From: Clostridia bacterium
Lineage (GTDB): Bacteria > Bacillota > Clostridia > Christensenellales > Borkfalkiaceae
Direction of reading: 5' to 3'
Assembly (NCBI GenBank): GCA_900766495.1
Contig: CAAFVM010000034.1
Span: 1-24,268, forward strand
DNA length: 24,268 bases
Made by a program: the position numbers and the translations under genes
Shown here: piece after piece, positions 6,678 through 14,047 of the stretch
Layout of the letters: each line of letters starts with the position of its first letter
Position numbering within the stretch: position 1 is the stretch's first letter
Notes under the pieces: generated by a model
The model's input: only the letters and a program-made list of their open reading frames with translations
Told to the model about the DNA's origin: nothing
Databases searched by the model: none

Positions 6678-7100
6678 ATGAGAAAAGATGCCAGAGAAGC
6701 GGTACTCGTTTTATTATACCGCGACGCTTATTACGGCGAAAGCGACGAGGCTTTCGTAAAAAAAATATATGCCGAACATAAACTCGGCGAGCAGGATTGC
6801 AAGTTTGCCGACGAGCTTTATTCGGCTATAAAAGAACACTCCGAAGAAATCGACGGGGTTATTGCCTCGCTTTCCAACGGTTTTGCGCCCGAAAGAATAT
6901 TTTCAACCGACAAATGCGCGCTTAAAATAGGCGTGTGCGAGCTGAAATATTTCCCCGACGTTCCGAAGATTGTAGCGGTTGACGAGGCTGTGTCGCTCGC
7001 CCGCAAATATTCTTCCGAAAAAAGCCCGTCGTTCGTGAACGGCATACTTGCCGCATATAAAAAACAGTTGGAGGAAAGCGCCGAATGCCCGCAGGAATAA
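6678..7100 (+). CDS. nusB: Transcription antitermination factor NusB
   Basis: An all-helical RNA-binding protein of 140 residues, the normal length. With NusE (ribosomal S10) it binds the boxA RNA of rRNA operons to prevent early termination. The N-terminal arginine-rich helix (MRKDAREAVLVLLYRDAYYG) and the C-terminal VPKIVAVDEAVSLARKYSSE and FVNGILAAY segments are typical. It overlaps folD by 16 bases, so the two are co-transcribed. There is no clear Shine-Dalgarno sequence. Confidence 0.95.
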   Translation: MRKDAREAVLVLLYRDAYYGESDEAFVKKIYAEHKLGEQDCKFADELYSAIKEHSEEIDGVIASLSNGFAPERIFSTDKCALKIGVCELKYFPDVPKIVAVDEAVSLARKYSSEKSPSFVNGILAAYKKQLEESAECPQE

Positions 7101-7951
7101 TTGACGGAAAGGCGGTTGCCGCCGAAATTAAAAACGAACTTAAAATTCGCGTAGCCGAGCTTGAAAAAAGCGGAATAGAATGCAAACTTTCGCTTATAAT
7201 CGTGGGGAACGACCCCGCTTCGCAGGTTTACGTGGCGAATAAAGAAAAGGCTTGCGCTTATTGCGGCGTTAAGTCCGAAATAATCAGAATGGGCGAAGAT
7301 TCCGCCGAAAGCGAAATCATAGCCGTCGTAAAAAAACTTGCGCAGGATAAGACGGTGAACGGTATTCTTGTGCAGTTGCCTCTTCCGAAAGGGCTTGACG
7401 AGCAGAAAATACTTTCGCATATTCCCGCGGAAAAAGACGTCGACGGGCTTACTTGCGCAAGCGTAGGCGAGCTGTTTCTGGGCAGACCTTGCCTTACTGC
7501 ATGCACGCCGAGCGGCGTTATGCAGCTTTTAAAACGCTACGGCGTTGAAACAAAGGGCAAAAACGCCGTTGTTATAGGGCGCAGCAATATGGTAGGCAAA
7601 CCTATGGCTCATCTGCTTATGCAAGCCGACTGCACGGTTACCGTTTGCCATTCAAAAACCGTAAATTTAAAAGAACATACGTTAAACGCCGATATTTTGG
7701 TTATAGCGGCGGGCAGGAAAAAATTTGTTACCGGCGATATGATTAAGCCCGGCGCCGTAGTTATAGACGTCGGAATAAATCGCGACGAAAACGGCAAGCT
7801 TTGCGGCGACGCGGATTTCGATTCTGTTTCGCAGGTTGCTTCGCTGATAACTCCCGTTCCCGGCGGAGTAGGGCCGATGACTGTTGCCATGTTGCTTTGC
7901 AATACCGTTAAAGCGGCTGCAATGCAAAACGGATTCGATTATGAGTTGTAA
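7085..7951 (+). CDS. folD: Bifunctional methylenetetrahydrofolate dehydrogenase/cyclohydrolase FolD
   Basis: A cytosolic enzyme of 288 residues. It oxidises 5,10-methylene-THF with NADP and hydrolyses the methenyl form to 10-formyl-THF for purine and formyl-Met synthesis. The catalytic tyrosine and lysine lie in YVANKEK (about Y49 and K53). QLPLPKGLDE, the EKDVDGL stretch, the dinucleotide site VVIGRSNMVGKP and the C-terminal TPVPGGVGPMTVAML signature are all present. ATG 7085 has GGAGG at 7070-7074 and overlaps the nusB end. The usual following genes xseA and xseB are missing; ispA overlaps its stop instead. Confidence 0.97.
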   Translation: MPAGIIDGKAVAAEIKNELKIRVAELEKSGIECKLSLIIVGNDPASQVYVANKEKACAYCGVKSEIIRMGEDSAESEIIAVVKKLAQDKTVNGILVQLPLPKGLDEQKILSHIPAEKDVDGLTCASVGELFLGRPCLTACTPSGVMQLLKRYGVETKGKNAVVIGRSNMVGKPMAHLLMQADCTVTVCHSKTVNLKEHTLNADILVIAAGRKKFVTGDMIKPGAVVIDVGINRDENGKLCGDADFDSVSQVASLITPVPGGVGPMTVAMLLCNTVKAAAMQNGFDYEL

Positions 7952-8846
7952 AAATACCGTCGACGGCGCGGATTCTTGCAAAACTTGCCGTTTCAAAGAA
8001 AAATACGAAGAATACTCGTATGCCGTAAAGGCGGCTTTGGAAAAGGTTTTAAGCGGCGTAAATTGCCACGAAAAGCTTCTTGAAGGAATGCGCTATTCGG
8101 TGAATGCCGGCGGCAAAAGAATCCGTCCGATTTTGTTTTTCGCCGCGCTTGACGGGCTTAATATCGACTATAAAAAATATTGCGGGTTCGGCGCCGCGCT
8201 CGAACTGTTGCACACCTATTCGCTTATACACGACGATATGCCGTGCATGGACGACGATGATTATCGTCGGGGCAAACTTACCAATCACAAAGTATTCGGC
8301 GAGGCGTTCGCGCTTTTATGCGGCGACGCGCTTTTAAACCTGTCTTACGAAACCGCGCTCGAATGCGTCGTATGCAAAAACGACCTTGCCGCACTGAAAG
8401 AATTTGCTTCCCTTGCGGGAGCGAGGGGAATGATTAACGGGCAGGCTTACGATCTTGACGACGATAAATGCAACGACGAAGCGACTCTTGCCGTTATAGA
8501 CGAAAATAAAACAGGCAAACTTTTAACCGCGCCGTTTACAATGGCTTCGCTTATTGCGGGCGGTAAAAATTTTAAAGAATATAAAACTTTGGGCGAAACT
8601 TTTGGAAAACTTTTTCAGTGGACCGACGACTTGCTCGACGTAAAAAGTTCGTTCGAGAAAATGGGCAAAACCCCAGGGAAAGATAAAGCTCAGGGGAAGG
8701 TTACCGCAGTATCGGTTTACGGCGAAAAAAACGCCGAAAAAATGATTGCAAATGCTTTTACGTCTTGCATAAAAATTTGCAAAATCATTGACGGCGGCTG
8801 GTTTTTTGAAGATTATTTCAAAATGATAACGGAGCGGCTCGGGTAA
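7941..8846 (+). CDS. ispA: Polyprenyl (farnesyl/geranyl) diphosphate synthase
   Basis: A trans-prenyltransferase of 301 residues that condenses isopentenyl diphosphate with allylic diphosphates, feeding undecaprenyl and quinone precursors. The substrate-binding AGGKRIRP, the first aspartate-rich motif DDMPCMDDDD (about residues 98-107) and the second (TDDLLD, about 226-231) bind magnesium and diphosphate. ATG 7941 is chosen because it overlaps the folD stop by 11 bases, a typical coupled junction; the frame stays open further upstream, but inside folD. The first 17 residues are an extension with cysteines at 3, 13 and 16 (a CxxC). Product chain length cannot be read with confidence. No dxs follows. 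Confidence 0.92.
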   Translation: MSCKNTVDGADSCKTCRFKEKYEEYSYAVKAALEKVLSGVNCHEKLLEGMRYSVNAGGKRIRPILFFAALDGLNIDYKKYCGFGAALELLHTYSLIHDDMPCMDDDDYRRGKLTNHKVFGEAFALLCGDALLNLSYETALECVVCKNDLAALKEFASLAGARGMINGQAYDLDDDKCNDEATLAVIDENKTGKLLTAPFTMASLIAGGKNFKEYKTLGETFGKLFQWTDDLLDVKSSFEKMGKTPGKDKAQGKVTAVSVYGEKNAEKMIANAFTSCIKICKIIDGGWFFEDYFKMITERLG

Positions 8847-9610
8847 TGCGGCTCGATAGTTTTTTGTTTGAAAACGGTTATTACAATTCGCGCAATAAGG
8901 CGTGCGAGGCGATAAAACGCGGAGAGGTTTTTATCGACGGCAAAGCCGTTTTAAAACCCGCTTACGACGTAAGCGGAACTGAAAAAATCGAAATATCGGC
9001 AACCGAGAAACCGTTTGTTTCGCTGGGCGGATATAAATTAAGCAAGGCGGTTAAAGATTTTTCTCCCGAAATTTCGGGGTTGACTTTTGTCGACGCAGGC
9101 GCATCTACCGGCGGTTTTACCGATTGTTTGCTTCGCAACGGTGCCAAAAGAGTATTTTGCGTTGACGTCGGAACGGGGCTTTTAGACGAAAGCCTTAAAA
9201 ATAACCCGAAAGTGACCGTTATGGACGGTACAAACGTGCGTTTTTTAACCGAAAGCGATTTCGATTGCGTTATAGATGCCGCCGTGGCGGATTGCAGTTT
9301 TATTTCGCTCGAATATATTTTACCGTCGCTCTTCGATATTATAAAAGAGGGCGGTTACGTGATTGCTTTAATAAAACCGCAGTTTGAACTGAATAAAAAA
9401 ATTCGTTTGAAAAACGGTATCGTCCGCGATGAAAAAACCCGTGCCGAGGTTATAAAACGATTGTACGATTTTGCGAAAGACCTTGGTTTTTCGGTTGCGG
9501 GATTTACTTCCGCACCCGAGGTTCAAGATAAAAACAAAGAGTATTTGTTTTGGCTTGTAAAGGGAAAAGCGGAAGAAATACCGTTTCGTAAAATTTTAGA
9601 AAATATTTGA
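8846..9610 (+). CDS. tlyA: TlyA family rRNA 2'-O-methyltransferase
   Basis: A two-domain protein of 254 residues. An S4 RNA-binding domain (about 1-60: RLDSFLFENGYYNSRNKACE and GEVFIDGKAV) is followed by an FtsJ-like methyltransferase with the SAM-binding signature DAGASTGGFTDCLLRNGA at about residue 87. TlyA proteins methylate ribose positions in 16S and/or 23S rRNA; some members are also described as hemolysins. The start codon shares one base with the ispA stop (TAATG). In many Firmicutes dxs lies between ispA and tlyA; here they abut. Confidence 0.94.
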   Translation: MRLDSFLFENGYYNSRNKACEAIKRGEVFIDGKAVLKPAYDVSGTEKIEISATEKPFVSLGGYKLSKAVKDFSPEISGLTFVDAGASTGGFTDCLLRNGAKRVFCVDVGTGLLDESLKNNPKVTVMDGTNVRFLTESDFDCVIDAAVADCSFISLEYILPSLFDIIKEGGYVIALIKPQFELNKKIRLKNGIVRDEKTRAEVIKRLYDFAKDLGFSVAGFTSAPEVQDKNKEYLFWLVKGKAEEIPFRKILENI

Positions 9611-9674
9611 TTACGCCTTAAATTTTAAAAGTTTTTATGGCAGACGTAATTGTAAAAGGAGGCTGCTTTACGAA

Positions 9675-10463
9675 ATGAAAATAGCAATAATAAATAAAAA
9701 CGAAAGCGCTTCTGAGCTTGCCGCGCTTCGCCTTAAAGCTCTATTTAACGGCGAATGCGAATACCCGTATTTTGGCGGCGAAGCCGATTTATTCGTTTGC
9801 TTCGGGGGCGACGGCACAATACTGAAAACGGCGAAAGTCGCGGCTATGTTCAACGCCCCGGTTATTGCAGTAAACACAGGCAGGTTGGGGTTTTTAAGTT
9901 CGTTTACGAAAAGCGTTACCGCCGAAGAACTTTGCGATGTTATTAAGCAAACCGAAAACGGGGATATGAAAATTTCCGAAAGGGTTATGCTCGAACTTGA
10001 TTTGAACGGCGAAAAGTTTTACGCGCTTAACGAATTTTTCGTTTCGCGTTCGGGCGAAGCCGAAGCGCGGTGCGAAAGCGTAGAACTCGGGCTTGACATA
10101 AACGGCGAATTCGTTTCCCGTTTTGTGGGCGACGGGCTTATAATTTCCACGCCGACGGGGTCTACCGCGTATTCGTTGTCGGCGGGCGGAGCTATATTGT
10201 CGCCCGAAGTAAAAGCGTTTATCGCAACCCCGGTGTGCGCCCATTCTATGCGTTCCCGTTCGGTAGTGTTCGGCTATGACGGAATTGCCGAAATTACATT
10301 TTATAAAAAACGCGTACCCGCGTTCGTTTACGCCGACGGCAGGTTCGTTTGCAAACTTTGCGGCGGAGATAAAATAAAAATCAAAAAGTCGGAAAGGGTT
10401 GCCCGCATAGTCAACTGCGATAACTTTTTTGCCCGTCTTAACGAAAAAATGGGCATGCGGTAA
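9675..10463 (+). CDS. nadK: NAD kinase
   Basis: Phosphorylates NAD to NADP; 262 residues, the usual size. Recognised by GGDGT at residues 44-48, NTGRLGFL, the NEFF segment, and the glycine-rich DGLIISTPTGSTAYSLSAGG substrate site. AGGAGG at 9657-9662 lies upstream of ATG 9675. It sits in the conserved tlyA-nadK-argR-recN order. With PnuC, encoded 3 kb downstream, it links this region to pyridine nucleotide supply. Confidence 0.96.
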   Translation: MKIAIINKNESASELAALRLKALFNGECEYPYFGGEADLFVCFGGDGTILKTAKVAAMFNAPVIAVNTGRLGFLSSFTKSVTAEELCDVIKQTENGDMKISERVMLELDLNGEKFYALNEFFVSRSGEAEARCESVELGLDINGEFVSRFVGDGLIISTPTGSTAYSLSAGGAILSPEVKAFIATPVCAHSMRSRSVVFGYDGIAEITFYKKRVPAFVYADGRFVCKLCGGDKIKIKKSERVARIVNCDNFFARLNEKMGMR

Positions 10464-10520
10464 GATAGCAAATTATAAATAAGTCGGCTGTAAAATAAAT
10501 AAATAGATAAATAGAGAAAC

Positions 10521-10550
10521 TCGCGCCGAAAAAACTAAAAAACGGCGCGA
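10521..10550 (+). promoter_or_regulatory. Perfect hairpin in the argR leader
   Basis: TCGCGCCG (10521-10528) and CGGCGCGA (10543-10550) form an 8-bp perfect stem with a 14-base A-rich loop. No T run follows on either strand, so it is not a standard terminator. It has no resemblance to the AT-rich ARG box. Its role is unknown. Confidence 0.5.
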
Positions 10551-10605
10551 AAACATAAAAAACAGACTAAAATAAAGAAGAAGAAAACAACAGGGGAAAG
10601 AAACA

Positions 10606-11055
10606 ATGTCAAAACTTAAACGTCAACAAAAATTGCTCGATTTAATAAGGCAATACGAAGTTGAAACCCAAGACGAACTCATCAATTTGCTTTGCGGTTG
10701 CGGCTATCCCGTAACTCAAGCCACCGTTTCGCGCGATATAAACGATTTGCAGCTTATAAAAATCGCGGGAAAAGAAAAGAAATATCGTTACGCGCAGGTA
10801 ACGCAAAGCAAGCAGGTAGACAACGGCAAATTTATATCGCTGTTCAAAGCGGCGGTTGTGTCAATCGAGCCGGCGCAGAACCTCATCGTAATAAAAACGC
10901 TTATAAGCAACGGCGGACCCGTCGGCGCCACGGTAGACAGCCTTAATTATAAAGAGGTTGTCGGCTGCGTTGCGGGCGACGATACGCTTTTGGTGGTAAC
11001 TCATTCCGCGCAGGACGCCATTATAGTTGCGAACAGGCTTAAAGAACTGCTGTAA
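10606..11055 (+). CDS. argR: Arginine repressor ArgR
   Basis: An arginine-sensing transcription factor of 149 residues, hexameric when bound to arginine in known cases, that controls arginine biosynthesis and catabolism. The N-terminal winged helix carries VTQATVSRDINDLQLIKI (about residues 37-54). The C-terminal oligomerisation and arginine-binding domain carries GCVAGDDTLLVV. AGGGG lies 9 bases before the ATG. It precedes recN, as in Bacillus. No arginine gene is in the window. Confidence 0.96.
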   Translation: MSKLKRQQKLLDLIRQYEVETQDELINLLCGCGYPVTQATVSRDINDLQLIKIAGKEKKYRYAQVTQSKQVDNGKFISLFKAAVVSIEPAQNLIVIKTLISNGGPVGATVDSLNYKEVVGCVAGDDTLLVVTHSAQDAIIVANRLKELL

Positions 11056-11153
11056 CGTGCCAACGGGCAAACTGCTTTACGGCGGTTGTGAAAGTTACGA
11101 AAAAAGCCGAAAAACGATTTTAAAGGCGAAAAAAACAAAAAAAGAAGAAGAAA

Positions 11154-12851
11154 ATGCTTTGCAGACTTTCCATTAAAAACGTCGCGCTTATAAGCGAGGC
11201 GGAAATAGAGTTTTCCGAGGGGCTTAACGTGCTTTCGGGCGAAACGGGTTCGGGCAAGTCGGTTATTTTAGACTCGCTGAATTTTGTGCTCGGAGCCAAG
11301 GCGGATAAGAGCATGATTCGCTACGGCGAGGATTTTTGCCTGGTTTCGTGTTCGTTTAGAAACTACCCGCAGGAGGTCGCCGACGCGTTGGCGGAATACG
11401 ACATAGAGGCGGGCGACGAGCTTATTATAAAGCGAAAATTCGCGTTAAACGGCGGCGGGTATATAAAGCTTAACGGCGAAACGATAACCGCTTCCATGCT
11501 GAAGAGAATAACCGTGCATCTTGTCGACGTTCACGGGCAAAGCGAGCATTTTTTGCTGCTTAATAAGGCTAAACAGCTTGAATGCGTTGATTCGGGCGCC
11601 GATTTGGGCGATTTAAAGCAGGAACTTGCCGCGGCTCTTTCCGAAATTAAGGAATGCGACAAGGCTCTGTCTGCCGGAGGCGGAAGCGAAGAAGAACGCG
11701 CGGCTCGGCTGGATATGCTCGAATACCGTATAAGGGAAATTACCGCCGCCGAAATTAAAGAGGGCGAGGAAGAAGAACTTAAGAAAAGCCGCGAAAAAAT
11801 TATGCACGCCGAAAAAATATCGGCGGGGCTGGGCGGAGTGCTCGGCGCGGTCACCGAAGACGGCGGCGCGGTGGATATGGTAAATTCCGCGGTGCAGTCG
11901 CTTAAAAACATCGCGTTTTTCGACGATCGTTATTCCGCTTTGTCCGACAGGCTTTCGGTTATGGCGGACGAGCTTTCCGACGCGGGCGAGTGCGCTCGCG
12001 ATTTAATCGACGAGGTTGCCGACGTAGGCGAACTCGACCCCGACGAAATTGAAAAACGGCTTGAAATATATAAGAATTTTGCAAAAAAGTACGGCTCGAC
12101 CGTTGAAGAAATAAACAAAAAACTCGAAGAAGCCGAAGCCGAGCGCGACGAGATTTTGTCGTTCGACGAAAGGTTTAACGCCATAACCGAGAAGAAGCTG
12201 GCGGCGCGCGAGCGGGCATATAAAATATGCGAAAAACTTTCGGAAAAACGCAGGGAATACGCCAAAGGTTTTTGCGAGCGCGTAACCGAAAAACTGCGCC
12301 AACTCGCAATGCCCAAAGCTGTGTTCGAAATCGGGTTTAAACCTTTGCCCGAGCTTACGCAAAAAACCGCGTTTACCTACGACGGACTTGACGAGGTGGA
12401 GTTTGCGTTTTCGGCTAATGCGGGCGAACCGGTTAAGCCGCTTTCGAAAATTATAAGCGGCGGCGAAATGAGCCGTTTTATGCTTGCTTTAAAAACGCAG
12501 GCTCAAAGCGCGTGCGCCACTTACGTATTCGACGAAATCGACGCGGGCATAAGCGGAGCTACGGCGGCGGTGGTTGCCAAAAACTTTGCCGAAATAGCGC
12601 TTACCCGCCAGATTATAGCAATATCGCACCTGCCGTCAATCGCGGCTATGAGCGATTCTTCGCTGCTTATTAGTAAAAACGAAAAGCAGGATAAAACCTA
12701 TACCGAGGTGCGCCCGCTTTCCGAAAACGAAAAGGCGGAAGAAATAGTGCGGCTTATAGGCGGCAATGCCGGCGACCAAACCGCGCTTGCGCATGCCAAG
12801 CATCTTATTGCGCAGGCGGACGAATTTAAACGCTCGCTTAAAAAGGCGTAA
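11154..12851 (+). CDS. recN: DNA repair ATPase RecN
   Basis: An SMC-like protein of 565 residues that acts early in double-strand break repair. The N-terminal ATPase half has the P-loop GETGSGKS at residues 29-36 and HGQSEH. The middle, about 150-370, is coiled coil rich in E and K. The C-terminal half has ISGGEMSRFMLALK (ABC signature) and FDEIDAGISG (Walker B). Its purine-rich GAAGAAG leader is a weak ribosome site. spoIVB and spo0A usually follow in spore-formers but do not here. The sequence after the stop turns into repeats. Confidence 0.96.
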   Translation: MLCRLSIKNVALISEAEIEFSEGLNVLSGETGSGKSVILDSLNFVLGAKADKSMIRYGEDFCLVSCSFRNYPQEVADALAEYDIEAGDELIIKRKFALNGGGYIKLNGETITASMLKRITVHLVDVHGQSEHFLLLNKAKQLECVDSGADLGDLKQELAAALSEIKECDKALSAGGGSEEERAARLDMLEYRIREITAAEIKEGEEEELKKSREKIMHAEKISAGLGGVLGAVTEDGGAVDMVNSAVQSLKNIAFFDDRYSALSDRLSVMADELSDAGECARDLIDEVADVGELDPDEIEKRLEIYKNFAKKYGSTVEEINKKLEEAEAERDEILSFDERFNAITEKKLAARERAYKICEKLSEKRREYAKGFCERVTEKLRQLAMPKAVFEIGFKPLPELTQKTAFTYDGLDEVEFAFSANAGEPVKPLSKIISGGEMSRFMLALKTQAQSACATYVFDEIDAGISGATAAVVAKNFAEIALTRQIIAISHLPSIAAMSDSSLLISKNEKQDKTYTEVRPLSENEKAEEIVRLIGGNAGDQTALAHAKHLIAQADEFKRSLKKA

Positions 12852-12979
12852 AATTAGCGCCGATTGAAAAATAAAATAGGGTATGTCGGTTGCCACCGGG
12901 TAGCCGAAAATGCTGATTGTAAAAAGCATTTGCGCGCGCGTCGTCAGGTCGTGGAAGACGCTCTTTGCAGGTGTTTTTT

Positions 12980-13064
12980 TCTTTCTTCTTCCCCGCGGAT
13001 TTTTCTAATTCCCCGCGACAGGGGCGTGCAGGTGTTTAAGTATCCCTCCGCGAGGGTTAGGCTT
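12980..13064 (+). repeat. Repeat family D, copy with a doubled front part
   Basis: A truncated front (CTTTCTTCTTCCCCGCGG, 12981-12998) is followed by a full unit starting TTTTCTAATTCCCCGCGAC and ending CTCCGCGAGGGTTAGGCTT. This looks like one unit inserted into, or recombined with, another. Confidence 0.7.
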
Positions 13065-13082
13065 ATTCTTCCTATTACATTT

Positions 13083-13121
13083 TGTCATTCCGAGCGAAGT
13101 CGAGGAATCTCGTGGAAACGG
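13083..13121 (+). repeat. Repeat family B, copy 4
   Basis: TGTCATTCCGAGCGAAGTCG followed by AGGAATCTCGTGGAAACG. It is then followed by TTGTTTCTTATAC, a flank shared with B copy 1 (113-125). Confidence 0.85.
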
Positions 13122-13142
13122 ACGCGGGGAATTGTTTCTTAT

Positions 13143-13204
13143 ACTTAACTTTCGCGGCAGAATACTTAAATTATAACAAAAAGCAGGGCGCGAAGAATTA
13201 GAAA
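13143..13204 (-). repeat. Repeat family D, divergent form (reverse)
   Basis: On the minus strand it runs from TTCTAATTCTTCGCGCC through a TTATAATTTAAG middle to TCTGCCGCGAAAG. It is the closest relative of the unit at 5106-5166. Confidence 0.6.
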
Positions 13205-13223
13205 AAAAAACGGAAAAAATATT

Positions 13224-13934
13224 ATGCAAAACAAAAGATACTTTAAAATTCACGAACTGATTTTATGGATAGGTTCGCTTATTGCCGTAACCGTTGCGTT
13301 TTTCTTCGGAGCGGAGAAAAATTATTTGTCGCTCGTCGCGTCGTTGGTGGGGGTAACCGCGCTTGTATTCAACGCGAAAGGCAACCCCGCGGGACCCGCT
13401 CTTATGATAGTTTTCGGCATATGTTACGGAATAATATCGTGGGGCTTTCGTTACTACGGCGAAATGCTCACATACCTCGGAATGAGCGTGCCTATGGCGG
13501 TTTTGTCGCTTATATCCTGGCTTAAAAATCCGTTCGGCGGCAAAAAATCCGAGGTGAAAATCAACGAGCTTTCTTTAAAAGAATATCCGTTTGCCTTTTT
13601 GCTTACCTCGGTTATAACCGTAATTTTTTACTTTGTTTTAAAGGCGTTTAACACGGCTAATTTGTGGTGGAGTACCGTTTCGGTGGCAACCAGTTTTATA
13701 GCCGTATATTTTTCGTTCCGCCGCAGTCCGTTTTTCGCGCTCGCCTACGCGTTTAACGACGTGATTTTAATAATTTTGTGGGTGCTTGCAAGCCTTAAAA
13801 ACAGCGCGTATATTTCGGTTGTTGCTTGCTTTTGCGTGTTTTTAATAAACGATTTATACACGTTTATAAGCTGGCAAAAACTTAAAAAAATGCAAAAACT
13901 CGCAAGCGAAATCGAGGATAATCCCGCCGACTGA
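13224..13934 (+). CDS. pnuC: PnuC family nicotinamide riboside transporter
   Basis: An integral membrane protein of 236 residues with about seven transmembrane helices. PnuC carriers bring in nicotinamide riboside (or a related vitamin) by facilitated diffusion, and a kinase then traps it. Family signs are NAKGNPAG near residue 50, YGIISWGFRYYGEM, MSVPMAVLSLISWLKNPFGG, and the C-terminal NDLYTFISWQKLKKMQ. A thiamine- or riboside-specific variant cannot be ruled out. No partner kinase is adjacent. No strong ribosome site precedes the ATG. It converges on rqcH. Confidence 0.88.
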   Translation: MQNKRYFKIHELILWIGSLIAVTVAFFFGAEKNYLSLVASLVGVTALVFNAKGNPAGPALMIVFGICYGIISWGFRYYGEMLTYLGMSVPMAVLSLISWLKNPFGGKKSEVKINELSLKEYPFAFLLTSVITVIFYFVLKAFNTANLWWSTVSVATSFIAVYFSFRRSPFFALAYAFNDVILIILWVLASLKNSAYISVVACFCVFLINDLYTFISWQKLKKMQKLASEIEDNPAD

Positions 13935-13960
13935 TTTTTGCGTTTTCGCTATATTTTTTA

Positions 13961-13988
13961 TAAAAAACGCCCCGTTTAAAGCGGGGCG
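13961..13988 (-). terminator. Intrinsic terminator of rqcH
   Basis: On the minus strand CGCCCCG pairs with CGGGGCG around a 7-base loop and is followed at once by TTTTTT. This is a textbook terminator for the leftward rqcH transcript. On the plus strand no T run follows, so it serves pnuC poorly. Confidence 0.85.
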
Positions 13989-14047
13989 AAATATAAAAAC
14001 AAAACATAAAAATTATGTAAGAAGTTGCCGAAATCAAGCGCGCAAAA

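Larger units (their letters stand above)
12852..13223. other. Repeat-bearing gap between recN and pnuC
   Basis: No gene is recognised. A possible 9-bp hairpin (12886-12907) without a T run follows recN. The rest is D (12980-13064), B (13083-13121) and a reversed divergent D unit (13143-13204). No clear pnuC promoter or NAD-type riboswitch could be recognised. Confidence 0.7.

Noticed and set aside
9637..9678. A 13-codon frame overlapping the nadK start by ATGA, as a leader peptide
   Set aside because: No ribosome site precedes it and nothing in the peptide is informative; the overlap can be chance.
12886..12907. The hairpin after recN as a terminator or pnuC riboswitch
   Set aside because: It has no T run, two G-U pairs and lies more than 300 bases before pnuC; no known NAD riboswitch features were recognised.
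13224..13934. pnuC as a laterally acquired gene replacing spoIVB-spo0A
   Set aside because: Its base and codon use look like its neighbours by eye; no transfer signature beyond nearby repeats.
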